The notes under the pieces are model-generated. The model was not told the DNA's origin. It did not search any database and saw only the letters and a program-made list of their open reading frames with translations. Shown piece after piece: positions 6,575 through 14,455 of a stretch of 15,458 nucleotides of DNA. Both the position numbers and the translations under genes were made by a program. This DNA is from an uncultured Phycisphaerales bacterium (lineage in GTDB: Bacteria > Planctomycetota > Phycisphaerae > Phycisphaerales > SM1A02). Positions within the stretch are counted from its first letter, which is position 1. Every line of letters begins with the position of its first letter. The stretch is taken from assembly GCA_946886375.1 (NCBI GenBank), contig CAMPIL010000036.1:1-15458 (forward strand). Reading direction: 5' to 3'.

Positions 6575-7654
6575 GTGTGTGGCTCTCTTTCACATCCCCT
6601 CAAAATTGACCTGCATACCCATATCCTGCCCGAAAACTGGCCGGACCTGCGCGAGCGGTATGGATACGGCGGGTGGGTCCGCCTGCAGCACTACAAACCG
6701 CGCTGCGCCCGCATGATGATCGACGATCACGCGTTCCGCGAGATCGAATCCAACAGCTGGGACCCCAAGCGCCGCATTGAGGAGTGCGATCAGCATGGCG
6801 TCCATGTGCAGACGCTTTCCACGGTGCCGGTGATGTTCAGTTACTGGGCGCGACCGGGCGATGCGTTGGACCTGTCGATGATGCTCAACGATCACATCGC
6901 GGGCGTGTGCCGTGATTTTCCGCAGCGGTTTGTCGGGCTGGGAACCGTGCCCATGCAATTGCCGCGCCTGGCGATTCAGGAATTGGAGCGGTGTGTGAAC
7001 GAACTGGGGCTGTGCGGCATTGAGATCGGCTCGAACATCCAGGGGCAAAATCTCGACAATCCATTGTTCTTTCCAATTTTCGAAGCCGCTGCTGACTTGG
7101 GCGCAGCGGTCTTCGTTCATCCTTGGGATATGTTTGGCCAGGACCGCATGCAGAAATACTGGATGCCGTGGCTGGTCGGCATGCCAGCGGAAACGGCACT
7201 GGCGATCTGCTCGGTTATATTTGGCGGCGTGCTGGAGCGACTGCCCAAGTTACGGATTGGTTTCGCACATGGCGGCGGGGCGTTTCCGTTCACAGTCGGG
7301 AGAGTCGAGCACGGATTTCTCGCCCGGCCTGATCTGTGCGCCGCCGACAACGATGTCAATCCGCGCGAATACCTCGGCAAGTTCTATGTCGACTCGCTCG
7401 TGCATGATCCCGAGGCAATGCGGCTGCTGATCAAGCAGATCGGGGCCGAGCGAATTGCGCTGGGCTCGGACTATCCGTTTCCGTTGGGCGAGACCACTCC
7501 CGGCAGCCTGATTGAATCGATGTGCGACTTGCCAGCCGCGACCAAACAGCGGATGCTGGCGGGCACAGCCCTGGAGTTCCTGGGTTTGGATGAATCGCGT
7601 TTCATGCCCGCACAGCAGCCGCCAACGAAGGCTTCCGCCGCGACAAACACATGA
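6575..7654 (+). CDS. 2-Amino-3-carboxymuconate-6-semialdehyde decarboxylase (ACMSD)
   Basis: This amidohydrolase-superfamily enzyme decarboxylates 2-amino-3-carboxymuconate semialdehyde to 2-aminomuconate semialdehyde, diverting the kynurenine pathway away from quinolinate and NAD. The zinc ligands are visible: H14 and H16 in [11 protein letters not shown]182 in FVHPWDM, the catalytic H232 in FAHGGGAFP, and D299 in [10 protein letters not shown]. The stretches [29 protein letters not shown] and GRVEHGF match animal ACMSD closely as I recall that sequence. The family's usual initiator Met (M before KIDLHTH) is a CTC codon here, so the start must be upstream. GTG 6575 is the nearest start codon and sits just after a probable promoter; GTG 6527 is the alternative. 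The product is about 359 residues, with a short extra C-terminal tail rich in Pro, Thr and Ala. Its stop overlaps the kynU start by four bases. Confidence 0.93.
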   Translation: MCGSLSHPLKIDLHTHILPENWPDLRERYGYGGWVRLQHYKPRCARMMIDDHAFREIESNSWDPKRRIEECDQHGVHVQTLSTVPVMFSYWARPGDALDLSMMLNDHIAGVCRDFPQRFVGLGTVPMQLPRLAIQELERCVNELGLCGIEIGSNIQGQNLDNPLFFPIFEAAADLGAAVFVHPWDMFGQDRMQKYWMPWLVGMPAETALAICSVIFGGVLERLPKLRIGFAHGGGAFPFTVGRVEHGFLARPDLCAADNDVNPREYLGKFYVDSLVHDPEAMRLLIKQIGAERIALGSDYPFPLGETTPGSLIESMCDLPAATKQRMLAGTALEFLGLDESRFMPAQQPPTKASAATNT

Positions 7655-8955
7655 GCCGCGCCGTCACAACACGTACTCCTGCGGAATCTGAATTCAAGCC
7701 CGACGAAGCGTTCGCGCTGCGCATGGATGCAAGTGATCCGCTGCGGCGGTTTCGAGATCAATTTCACATTCCGCGCCAAGCCAACGGCGAACCGGTGATG
7801 TATTTCGCCGGCAACTCGCTTGGCCTGCAGCCCAAGACCGCGCGCGAGATTGTCAACCAGGAACTGGATGATTGGGCCCGGCTTGCGGTGGAAGCGCACT
7901 TCAAGGGGAAGACGCCATGGTTTTCATACCACGAAATCTTTCGCGAAGCTGGAGCCAGGCTCGTGGGCGCGCTTCCCGGTGAAGTGGTGATGATGAACAG
8001 TCTGACGGTCAATCTGCATCTGATGATGGTGAGCTTCTTCCAGCCGACCCAGACTCGCTTCAAGATTCTGATCGAAGAGCCCGCGTTTCCATCTGACTTG
8101 TATGCCGTCACCTCGCACCTGCGCACGCGCGGCCTTGATCCGGCGAAGGCGCTGCTGGCCGTGAAGCCGCGCAGCGGCGAGCACACGATTCGCACTGGTG
8201 ACATAGAAGCGTTGTTGGAACGCGAAGGAAGTTCCATCGCGCTGGTGATGATGGGAGGAGTGAATTTCCTGACTGGACAGGCATTTGAGATTGCGCGCAT
8301 CACCGAAGCGGCGCACAAGCAGGGCTGCACCGTCGGGTGGGACCTGGCCCACGCGGCCGGCAACCTTGCGATGCGCCTGCACGATTGGAATGTCGATTTC
8401 GCGGTGTGGTGTTCGTACAAGTACCTCAACTCCGGCCCGGGCGCCGTGGCGGGCTGCTTCGTCCATGAGCGGCACGGCAAGAACCTCGACCTGCCGCGAT
8501 ATGCCGGCTGGTGGGGCAACGATCCTGTCACGCGGTTCAAGATGCACTTGATCCCGCAGTTTGTGCCGCGCGCGGGAGCCGACGGCTGGCAGGTGAGCAA
8601 CCCGCCGATTCTTTCAATGGCGCCGCTCAAAGCCTCGCTGCAACTGTTTGATGAGGCTGGTATGGACGCCCTGCGCGCCAAGTCGCTGAAGTTGACCGGA
8701 TACTTGCGATATCTGTTGGAAGAGCAGTCCGCCTCGTGGGCGGAGGTCATTACTCCCGCCAACCCGCAGGAGCACGGCTGCCAGTTGTCGATACTGGTGA
8801 AGGATCACCCGCGCGAGCGATTCAAAGCCTTGGAACAGGCCGGCACGGTGTGCGACTTCCGCGAACCGAACGTGATCCGCATCGCGCCAACGCCTCTGTA
8901 CAACACATATCACGAGGCATGGCGGTTTGCGCGGGTATTGAATCAGGCGAATTAA
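7651..8955 (+). CDS. kynU: Kynureninase
   Basis: This is the cytoplasmic PLP enzyme that cleaves 3-hydroxykynurenine to 3-hydroxyanthranilate and alanine (or kynurenine to anthranilate). The 434-residue protein has the fold-type I motifs: [13 protein letters not shown] near the N-terminus, the cofactor-binding [10 protein letters not shown] with D231 and H234, and the Schiff-base lysine K257 in [24 protein letters not shown] and [15 protein letters not shown] are kynureninase signatures and resemble the animal-type enzymes. ATG 7651 overlaps the ACMSD stop (ATGA), so translation is probably coupled. The 113-nt gap to kmo has no convincing promoter; the palindrome GAATTAATTC lies across the kynU stop (8950-8959). 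Confidence 0.96.
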   Translation: MSRAVTTRTPAESEFKPDEAFALRMDASDPLRRFRDQFHIPRQANGEPVMYFAGNSLGLQPKTAREIVNQELDDWARLAVEAHFKGKTPWFSYHEIFREAGARLVGALPGEVVMMNSLTVNLHLMMVSFFQPTQTRFKILIEEPAFPSDLYAVTSHLRTRGLDPAKALLAVKPRSGEHTIRTGDIEALLEREGSSIALVMMGGVNFLTGQAFEIARITEAAHKQGCTVGWDLAHAAGNLAMRLHDWNVDFAVWCSYKYLNSGPGAVAGCFVHERHGKNLDLPRYAGWWGNDPVTRFKMHLIPQFVPRAGADGWQVSNPPILSMAPLKASLQLFDEAGMDALRAKSLKLTGYLRYLLEEQSASWAEVITPANPQEHGCQLSILVKDHPRERFKALEQAGTVCDFREPNVIRIAPTPLYNTYHEAWRFARVLNQAN

Positions 8956-9068
8956 TTCACCGCAAATGAAGAGGATCCGCAGATCATTGAGTGCGTCGTT
9001 GGAGTGGACGTCGAATACGCTCTTGGCTCTGCGCCGCGAGTGTCACCTCGGCCAACAACGGGGGCCGC

Positions 9069-10406
9069 ATGGCTGAGCGCATCGCTATTGTCGGCGCGGG
9101 TCTGGCCGGTTCGCTCATGGCCTGCTATCTGGGGCGAGACGGCTACGACGTGACCGTGTACGAGAAACTGCCCGACCCGCGCTTCGGCGGGTTCACCGGC
9201 GGGCGGTCGATCAACCTGGCGCTTTCCGAGCGAGGCCTGCACGCGCTGCGCCAGGTCGGTCTTGCCGATGAAGTGCTCAAGCGCGTCATCCCCATGCCCG
9301 GGCGCATGATTCATGCTCGCGATGGATCGCTTGCGTATCAGGCCTACAGCGATAATCCCAATGATCGCATCAATTCAGTCTCACGCGGCGAATTGAGCCT
9401 TCTGCTCATCAACGCAGCATCACGCTATCCCAACGTCAAGTTCAACTTCGATCATCGCTGCACGAACATCGACTTCAAGAAACCCGCAATCACCTTTCTG
9501 GCGACCAGGTCAAACAAGCTGGTCACGGCCGAAACCGATTTGATCATCGGCGCGGATGGCGCATTTTCGGCGGTGCGGCTGCAGATGATGTTGAACATGG
9601 ATCGCTTCGAATACCGCCAGGATTACCTCGAGTACGGCTACAAGGAACTGATGATTCCGCCCGCGGCGGGCGGGGGATTTGCCATGCAGCAGAACGCGCT
9701 GCACATCTGGCCGCGTGGCGGTTCCATGATGATCGCGCTGCCGAATCTGGACGGCTCCTTCACCTGCACGTGCTTCTGGCCATTCACTGGTCCTCATGGA
9801 TTTGAGTCGTTGAAAACCGACGACCAGATTCGCGCGTATTTCAACGAGCATTTCCCCGACGCTGTGCCGCTCATGCCCACGCTGGTTGATGATTACAAGC
9901 GCAATCCCACCAGTTCGCTGGTCACAATCCACTGCTGGCCGTGGCATCATGGCGGCAAGGCGGCGCTCATTGGCGACGCGGCCCATGCCATCGTGCCGTT
10001 TTATGGCCAGGGGATGAACTGCGCGTTCGAAGATTGCAGTGCGCTCGCCGCGATGATTCGAACAGCACACAGCGGCACGCCGAGCTGGCCGAGGACGTTC
10101 GAGGCGTTTGCCAGCGAGCGCAAGCCCAACACCGACGCGATTGCGGAGATGGCGCTGCACAATTTCATAGAAATGCGCGACAAGACCGCCTCTGCGCTCT
10201 TTCGCATGAAGAAGAAAATCGAACACGCGCTGCATCATGTCTTTCCAAAATGGTTCATGCCCCTGTACAACATGATCAGTTTCTCAACTATCCCATACGC
10301 CCAGGCGCAGCGGCGGGCCAGGGCGCAGGCGAACGCGCTGCGCGCCATCGTCTTCGCCTTCCTCGTGCTGCTGGCCATCGCGGTCGGGCTGCTGATTTTC
10401 GCCTAG
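9069..10406 (+). CDS. kmo: Kynurenine 3-monooxygenase with C-terminal membrane helix
   Basis: This flavoprotein hydroxylase converts kynurenine to 3-hydroxykynurenine using NADPH and O2. It has 445 residues. The FAD-binding Rossmann motif GAGLAG is at 9-14, the KMO signature GRSINLALSERG starts at 45, IIGADGAFSAVR (the DG motif) lies mid-protein, and the second FAD motif GDAAHAIVPFYGQGMN begins at G302/D303. The C-terminal 20 residues (426-445) are uniformly hydrophobic and follow an Arg/Ala/Gln-rich segment, predicting a membrane anchor. The frame is open upstream to 8991, but the dinucleotide-binding motif begins directly after the ATG at 9069, which has a GGGGG run just upstream, so that start is chosen. 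tdo begins 4 to 13 nt after the stop. Confidence 0.95.
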   Translation: MAERIAIVGAGLAGSLMACYLGRDGYDVTVYEKLPDPRFGGFTGGRSINLALSERGLHALRQVGLADEVLKRVIPMPGRMIHARDGSLAYQAYSDNPNDRINSVSRGELSLLLINAASRYPNVKFNFDHRCTNIDFKKPAITFLATRSNKLVTAETDLIIGADGAFSAVRLQMMLNMDRFEYRQDYLEYGYKELMIPPAAGGGFAMQQNALHIWPRGGSMMIALPNLDGSFTCTCFWPFTGPHGFESLKTDDQIRAYFNEHFPDAVPLMPTLVDDYKRNPTSSLVTIHCWPWHHGGKAALIGDAAHAIVPFYGQGMNCAFEDCSALAAMIRTAHSGTPSWPRTFEAFASERKPNTDAIAEMALHNFIEMRDKTASALFRMKKKIEHALHHVFPKWFMPLYNMISFSTIPYAQAQRRARAQANALRAIVFAFLVLLAIAVGLLIFA

Positions 10407-10419
10407 ACTTGTGACGCTC

Positions 10420-11226
10420 ATGAATGCCCCAACCGTCACCACCGGCCTGACCTATTCCACCTACCTCAAGTTGCCGGAGTTGTTGCGCCTCCAGCAGCCG
10501 CGCTCTTCGCCGGCTGAACACGATGAGATGCTCTTCATCATCATTCACCAGACCTATGAACTCTGGTTCAAATTGCTCATGCACGAACTGGAGAAAGTGA
10601 AGAGGGATTTCTCCAGCAATGATCTCTACGGCGCGATCCACACGCTGCACCGCTGCCGGACGATCATGAAGACCCTGGTGGGTCAGTTGGACATTCTGGA
10701 AACAATGACGCCGATGTCATTCACCAGTTTCCGAGATCGGCTGGAAACGTCATCGGGATTTCAGTCGTTTCAGTTCCGCGAACTGGAATTCATGCTCGGC
10801 TTCAAGCGCCCGGTTGTGGTGCGGCAGTTTTTCAAGACTGGCGAGGCCGGACATGAGACCATCACTGGGCGAATGAACGAACGCAGTGTCGTCGACCACT
10901 TTTATGATTTTCTCGAAGCGCAGGGCGTGGAGATTCCCTCGGACATTCGCCGCCGCGATGTGACGCTCGCCAACGAGCCGAACGCGCAAGTGCAGGAGGG
11001 CATACTGACGCTGTACAAGACACGCCCGGACCTTGCGATTCTCTTCGAGTTGATGACCGACTTCGATGAAGGCTTGCAGGAGTGGCGCTACAGGCACGTG
11101 AAGGTGGTGGAGCGCACGATCGGCGCCAAGCACGGCACGGGCGGCTCGCCGGGCGTTGAATTCCTCAAGAAAACGCTCTTTCAACCGGTATTTGCAGACC
11201 TGTGGGCGATCCGGCACAGGATGTGA
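10420..11226 (+). CDS. tdo: Tryptophan 2,3-dioxygenase
   Basis: This heme enzyme opens the indole ring of L-tryptophan to N-formylkynurenine, the first step of the pathway. From ATG 10420 it has 268 residues, the usual bacterial length. The substrate-contacting histidine is H34 in EHDEMLFIIIHQTYELWFK, the proximal heme ligand is H226 in EWRYRHVKVVERTIG, and the substrate-loop GTGGS is at 238-243 or thereabouts. SSGFQSFQFRELEFMLG is a further family signature. A GTG at 10411 in the same frame would add three residues; neither start has a clear Shine-Dalgarno. It follows kmo closely and precedes kynB, so transcription as part of the same operon is likely. The gene is also called kynA. Confidence 0.97.
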   Translation: MNAPTVTTGLTYSTYLKLPELLRLQQPRSSPAEHDEMLFIIIHQTYELWFKLLMHELEKVKRDFSSNDLYGAIHTLHRCRTIMKTLVGQLDILETMTPMSFTSFRDRLETSSGFQSFQFRELEFMLGFKRPVVVRQFFKTGEAGHETITGRMNERSVVDHFYDFLEAQGVEIPSDIRRRDVTLANEPNAQVQEGILTLYKTRPDLAILFELMTDFDEGLQEWRYRHVKVVERTIGAKHGTGGSPGVEFLKKTLFQPVFADLWAIRHRM

Positions 11227-11288
11227 CGCGATCAGGCGCAAGGCACTTGGCACTCGTGATGAGCGCTTCATGCCTTATGCCTCGTGCG

Positions 11289-11930
11289 ATGGTCTACGAC
11301 ATCACGCCGACCCTTTCGCCTTCGCTGGCTGTCTGGCCCGGCGATACGCCATTGTCGCGCCAAGTGCTGTGCGACATGCAGCGAGGCGACAACATCACGC
11401 TGTCCACATTGCACGCGACAGTGCATCTGGGAGCGCACGCTGACGGACCCAATCACTACGCAAGAGAAGGCGATTCCATTGAGAGTCGATCACTGGACCT
11501 GTATCTCGGCCCGTGTCAGGTCGTCCGCGCGAACGTGCCGGGTGGCGCGCGGGTGAAGATTGCGGATTTGGGACTTGAGATTTCAGATCTCAGATCAAAG
11601 ATCAAGGCTCCGCGCATTCTGATCGCGACTGGAACTTACCCTGATCCGCACAATTGGAACAGTGATTTCGCAGCGCTGGAACCGACACTGGTGGACCAAA
11701 TGCACGCGGCGGGGGTGCGGCTGATCGGCATCGACACGCCGAGCGTTGATCTGTTTGAATCCAAAGACCTGCCCGCGCACGACCGATTTCGCGCCAACGA
11801 CATGGCGATACTCGAAGGTTTGGTGCTGAAGGCCGTACCGGAAGGCGTGTACGAATTGATCGCCCTGCCGCTGAAACTCGAAGGTTTCGATGCCAGTCCG
11901 GTGCGCGCTGTGCTGCGGACGATTGGCTGA
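11289..11930 (+). CDS. kynB: Arylformamidase (kynurenine formamidase) KynB
   Basis: This metal-dependent hydrolase of the cyclase family converts N-formylkynurenine to kynurenine and formate. With ATG 11289 it has 213 residues, close to the usual size of about 210. The N-terminal VYDITPTLSPSLAVWPGDTP and the metal-binding HLGAHADGPNHY (H46, H50, D52, H56) are the family hallmarks. GPCQVV, GIDTPSVDLF and MAILEGLVLKAVPEGVYEL to SPVRAVLR match Pseudomonas-type KynB as I recall it. Earlier in-frame starts at 11202 (overlapping tdo), 11259 and 11277 would add residues that the family lacks. An AT-rich repetitive patch at 11573-11606 encodes the unusual EISDLRSKIK. It is the last gene of the cluster. 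Confidence 0.93.
   Translation: MVYDITPTLSPSLAVWPGDTPLSRQVLCDMQRGDNITLSTLHATVHLGAHADGPNHYAREGDSIESRSLDLYLGPCQVVRANVPGGARVKIADLGLEISDLRSKIKAPRILIATGTYPDPHNWNSDFAALEPTLVDQMHAAGVRLIGIDTPSVDLFESKDLPAHDRFRANDMAILEGLVLKAVPEGVYELIALPLKLEGFDASPVRAVLRTIG
11573..11606 (+). repeat. AT-rich low-complexity patch inside kynB
   Basis: This stretch is built from near-repeats of GAGATTTCAGATCTCAGATC and AAAGATCAAG and stands out from the GC-rich gene around it. It encodes GLEISDLRSKIK in a region between GPCQVV and RILIATG where homologous KynB proteins, as I recall them, are about six residues shorter. It looks like a small in-frame expansion of a GAGAT/AGATC-type repeat, and the protein stays in frame. Confidence 0.4.
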
Positions 11931-12083
11931 CGACATCGGTCATCGGAGTCAGATCACATCACACTGCGGTTCCGTGTCGGCGGTGCGATGGCTGCGCGCC
12001 GTCACTGCTTCGCTGAAACCGCGGCTCTCATCAATCCCGCAAGCCCTGCACCTCCTTAAGGGGCCGCACTCAACGACAGGTTT

Positions 12084-12105
12084 CCTTTTTACCCAAAAAG
12101 GTAAA
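12084..12105. terminator. Overlapping inverted repeats in the convergent intergenic region
   Basis: CCTTTTT and AAAAAGG (12084-12090, 12095-12101) form a perfect 7-bp stem around ACCC. TTTACC and GGTAAA (12088-12093, 12100-12105) form an alternative overlapping stem. They lie midway between kynB (ending 11930) and the convergent acetyltransferase gene (ending 12219), where a bidirectional terminator would be expected. The stems are AT-rich and no clean T-run follows on either strand, so the call is weak. The rest of 11931-12218 shows no gene I can support. Confidence 0.3.
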
Positions 12106-12127
12106 TAGCAATCGCCGACGTGACAAT

Positions 12128-12165
12128 TTGCCGCACGATGAATTGCCGCATAATGGTTTGGCGCG
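12128..12165 (+). repeat. Short imperfect tandem repeat, period 15 bp
   Basis: TTGCCGCA occurs at 12128 and again at 12143, with a degenerate third copy TTGGCGCG at 12158. The spacers between copies are CGATGAA and TAATGGT, so the first two units share 11 of 15 bases. The array lies in the convergent intergenic region and codes for nothing evident. Confidence 0.4.
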
Positions 12166-12218
12166 CGGTTGGATCACACGCGCGATTGGAGCAGCGTGTT
12201 CCAAACCGCATGCGGCGG

Positions 12219-12776
12219 TCAGCCGCGCGGATCGCTGTACAGGTCGATGTAGAAATCCAGCAGTTTCCGTCCGCCGATTTCGCGCGTGCGGCCGTGCTTG
12301 AAGCCGAACTTCTGAAACAGCGCGATGGCGGGACCGCGCTCGATGCGCACGTCCAGCACGACTTTCAAATACCCCTGTCGCTGGCAGAAACTCAACGCTC
12401 TTTCCATCAGCACGGCGCCAAGCCCCCGTCGGCGATAGGCGTTCCGCACGCGCAGGCGGCGGACTTCCGCTGAGTTGTCCGCGATCTTCTGCACGCCGAT
12501 CATCCCGACCACGAGCGCAGAATACTCGGCAACCCAGAACGCGCTTTGCCCGCCATCTTCAAAATATCCCTCGCGCAGATTGTCGATGTCCGCGCCGGTA
12601 TCGTTGTCGCCCACCAACCCCTCGATGATGCTCTCCTGGAACAACTCTCGCAGTGCTTGCTGGTCGCCCTCAGCAGCAATGCGAACCGCCACGTGATCCA
12701 GGCAGAACTCGGATGGGCAGCAATCCGGTGAGGCCCCGAATCCCGGCGCAGGCGATGGATCGTTCGATGGGTGCAT
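12219..12776 (-). CDS. GNAT-family N-acetyltransferase
   Basis: This is a GCN5-related acetyltransferase that would transfer an acetyl group from acetyl-CoA to an unidentified amine. From the ATG at 12776 it has 185 residues. The acetyl-CoA-binding motif A is RLRVRNAYRRRGLGAVLM (about 108-124, with the R/QxxGxG loop at 115-120), preceded by the beta-strand AFWVAEYSALVVGMIGVQ. Motif B follows, with LDVRIERGPAIALFQKFGFK (141-160). Residues 1-28 are Pro/Ser/Cys-rich and probably disordered. The frame extends upstream to 12875 but overlaps the phosphoesterase gene, so ATG 12776 is chosen, 17 nt after that gene's stop. It is the last gene of the minus-strand cluster. The substrate cannot be deduced; the fold is clear. 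Confidence 0.88.
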   Translation of the reverse strand: MHPSNDPSPAPGFGASPDCCPSEFCLDHVAVRIAAEGDQQALRELFQESIIEGLVGDNDTGADIDNLREGYFEDGGQSAFWVAEYSALVVGMIGVQKIADNSAEVRRLRVRNAYRRRGLGAVLMERALSFCQRQGYLKVVLDVRIERGPAIALFQKFGFKHGRTREIGGRKLLDFYIDLYSDPRG

Positions 12777-12793
12777 TATTAACAATGAAAGCG

Positions 12794-13282
12794 TCAGGTC
12801 CGGGCGATTTCCACGATCGTCAGCCGGTCTACGGCCGGATCGAGCACAGCGGCAGTATACCGCGTGGCCCGGCACAGCGCGCCGGGGTTGATGATTCGGA
12901 CGCCCTTCACTCGCTCATCCCGAAGTTCGTGCGTGTGGCCGTGAAACAGATAGTCCACGCCCTGATCCATCGCCTGTTGCATGAACTGCGGCAGGTGGCC
13001 ATGTGTGAAGGCGATGCGGCGGCCGTCTGCTGTCACGATTCCCATGGGATGTTCGACCTTGACCCCAACGACACCTGCGTAATGCGTCAAACCCGCGATG
13101 TCCCAATCGCAGTTGCCGAACACGATTCGCGCGTTGTGTCCGATCAATTCGTCGATGACCGCATCATCGCCGATGTCGCCAAGGTGCGGCAGCATCTCGG
13201 CGCCGCGCTCTCGCAGTGCGGCCACCGCGGCACGGGTCGTCTCGACCCGGCCGTGCGAATCCGACAAGATGCCGATGAGCAT
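12794..13282 (-). CDS. YfcE/MJ0936-type metallophosphoesterase
   Basis: This is a small binuclear-metal phosphodiesterase of the calcineurin-like superfamily, active in vitro on model phosphodiesters in characterised relatives; its physiological substrate is not known. From ATG 13282 it has 162 residues, the typical size of YfcE-like proteins. All metal-site motifs are present in order: D8 and H10 in LSDSHGR, G35-D36 in LGDIGDD, N57 in GNCD, H94 in THGH, and H116/H118 in HGHTH. INPGA near the C-terminus is also typical. The frame is open further upstream (to 13387) but that extension overlaps the preceding gene and lacks the characteristic start at the first beta-strand (MLIGILSDSHG). Gaps to both neighbours are short (25 and 17 nt), which suggests a shared transcript. 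Confidence 0.92.
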   Translation of the reverse strand: MLIGILSDSHGRVETTRAAVAALRERGAEMLPHLGDIGDDAVIDELIGHNARIVFGNCDWDIAGLTHYAGVVGVKVEHPMGIVTADGRRIAFTHGHLPQFMQQAMDQGVDYLFHGHTHELRDERVKGVRIINPGALCRATRYTAAVLDPAVDRLTIVEIART

Positions 13283-13307
13283 GGCGGGGTCTCTGCGGTC
13301 GCCCGGG

Positions 13308-14399
13308 TCAACGCTCGCGGCCATCGCGCGGCGGTTCAGGCGGACGCTGCACCAGGTGATTGATGAACGCAAGATACTGCTGTTCAAACTCCACCATGTC
13401 GCGATTGAAATACTCCTGCACGACCGCCGGTCCCACGCGGTTGGCCGCGCCGCCGTAGCGGCGTGCGCTGGCGGTGGTGGTGGAAGCCATCATGCGTCCG
13501 ATGAGCCGGCCATCGGCTGCATCGATGAGCACGGTGGACAGCGCGTCGCGGTAACGGCCACTCTCACCCTCGGCGAGAAATCGCGTGAGCGCCCACGCCT
13601 GAGAGTAATAGGTCAGCAGCGATTCCTTGCTGTTGTTGAGAAACGACTGCGGCGTGCGCGTCAGCAGATCATCCAGCGAGATCAACTCGCCGTTGCGCAC
13701 CGCTTCTCGCAAAGCGTCCCGGCGCTCGCGGTTTTCCGCGGGCATGAACTCCGGTGCGCCATCGCGGTTGGTGCGATAGCCCTCCATGTACGTCGCCACG
13801 CCCTCTTCCAGCCAGATGGGCAGCTGCTGCTTGAACACCTGCTGCGTGTACTGGTGCCAGCCTTCGTGAGCGGCAATGGCAAAGGTATCGCGCGTGTAGC
13901 CGTAGCGATCGATGTAGTACAGCACCGATGTGCCCTTGGTCGTGAAGCCGCCTCGGCCGAGGTTTGAGAACATGCGGGCCTGGTCTGGCAGCATTTCCGT
14001 TGTCTTGGCCTGCCACTGCGTGCGGGTTTGGAACAGGAAAGTCTCCAGCGGCATGGTCGGCTTGGGCAGGCGGATGATCGCCTTGGTGTAATGGTCCAGC
14101 GCGCGTTCATAGAACAGCGGCAGCCGCTCGAGAATGCGCTCGTTCTGGATCGTGGTGTACACCCGGTAATTGGGCGTGCTGATGACTTGGCCGTCGTATT
14201 CGCCGAACCGCCACGGGGTGCGCGTGGTGACCAGTTCGGCGTCGGTGGCGCTGCGCAGATACTTGGCGGCCTCGATGGAGTCCACGGCCCGCTCGTGGCT
14301 CAAGCCCAGCGACGGCTCGCGCGACGCATCGTTGCGATTGGCGCAGCCAGCCGACGCCGCCACCAATCCTGCCAGCAACAGATGAATGGCCGTTCGCAC
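13308..14399 (-). CDS. Putative lipoprotein zinc metallopeptidase (gluzincin, DUF1570-like)
   Basis: This is a predicted secreted, lipid-anchored peptidase of unknown substrate. From GTG 14399 it has 363 residues. Residues 1-19 form a signal peptide with a hydrophobic core and end in SAGC, a slightly weak lipobox with Cys19 as the lipidation site. The zinc motif is HEGWH (178-182), followed about 16 residues later by WLEEGVATYMEG, whose Glu is the expected third ligand of a gluzincin. This layout resembles the DUF1570/peptidase-MA-like proteins common in planctomycetes, which is my judgement and not a search result. A TTG at 14459 that overlaps the valS stop is an alternative start, but GTG 14399 gives a normal signal peptide and has AAGGA 7 nt upstream. 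The gene lies between valS and the phosphoesterase. Confidence 0.82.
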   Translation of the reverse strand: MRTAIHLLLAGLVAASAGCANRNDASREPSLGLSHERAVDSIEAAKYLRSATDAELVTTRTPWRFGEYDGQVISTPNYRVYTTIQNERILERLPLFYERALDHYTKAIIRLPKPTMPLETFLFQTRTQWQAKTTEMLPDQARMFSNLGRGGFTTKGTSVLYYIDRYGYTRDTFAIAAHEGWHQYTQQVFKQQLPIWLEEGVATYMEGYRTNRDGAPEFMPAENRERRDALREAVRNGELISLDDLLTRTPQSFLNNSKESLLTYYSQAWALTRFLAEGESGRYRDALSTVLIDAADGRLIGRMMASTTTASARRYGGAANRVGPAVVQEYFNRDMVEFEQQYLAFINHLVQRPPEPPRDGRER

Positions 14400-14406
14400 G
14401 AGCAGT

Positions 14407-14411
14407 TCCTT
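14407..14411 (-). promoter_or_regulatory. Shine-Dalgarno deciding the lipoprotein start
   Basis: On the minus strand AAGGA precedes the GTG at 14399 by 7 nt, the best ribosome-binding site seen in the minus-strand cluster. It favours this GTG over the TTG at 14459, which would put about 20 extra polar and charged residues before the signal peptide. Confidence 0.5.
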
Positions 14412-14455
14412 GATTCCAAGACGGCGGCCGTTGTCGGCCACGGAAATTCGATCTC

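Noticed and set aside
8956..9068. Possible internal promoter between kynU and kmo (TACGCT at 9016-9021)
   Set aside because: The nearest TTGxxx elements give spacers of 11 or 23 bp, both outside the workable range, so a promoter is not supported.
12050..12059. CACCTCCTTA resembling the 3' end of 16S rRNA (anti-Shine-Dalgarno)
   Set aside because: The match does not extend upstream into the conserved 16S sequence and no rRNA secondary structure is present; a ten-base match is chance.
11890..12108. Open frame of 72 codons starting in the end of kynB
   Set aside because: It begins inside kynB, has no ribosome-binding site or recognisable domain, and ends in the AT-rich hairpin region; coding is not supported.
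13098..13967. Long plus-strand open frames antisense to the lipoprotein and phosphoesterase genes
   Set aside because: Both minus-strand genes have complete family motifs; the plus-strand frames are rich in His/Arg and Ala shadows typical of GC-rich antisense reading and have no motif.
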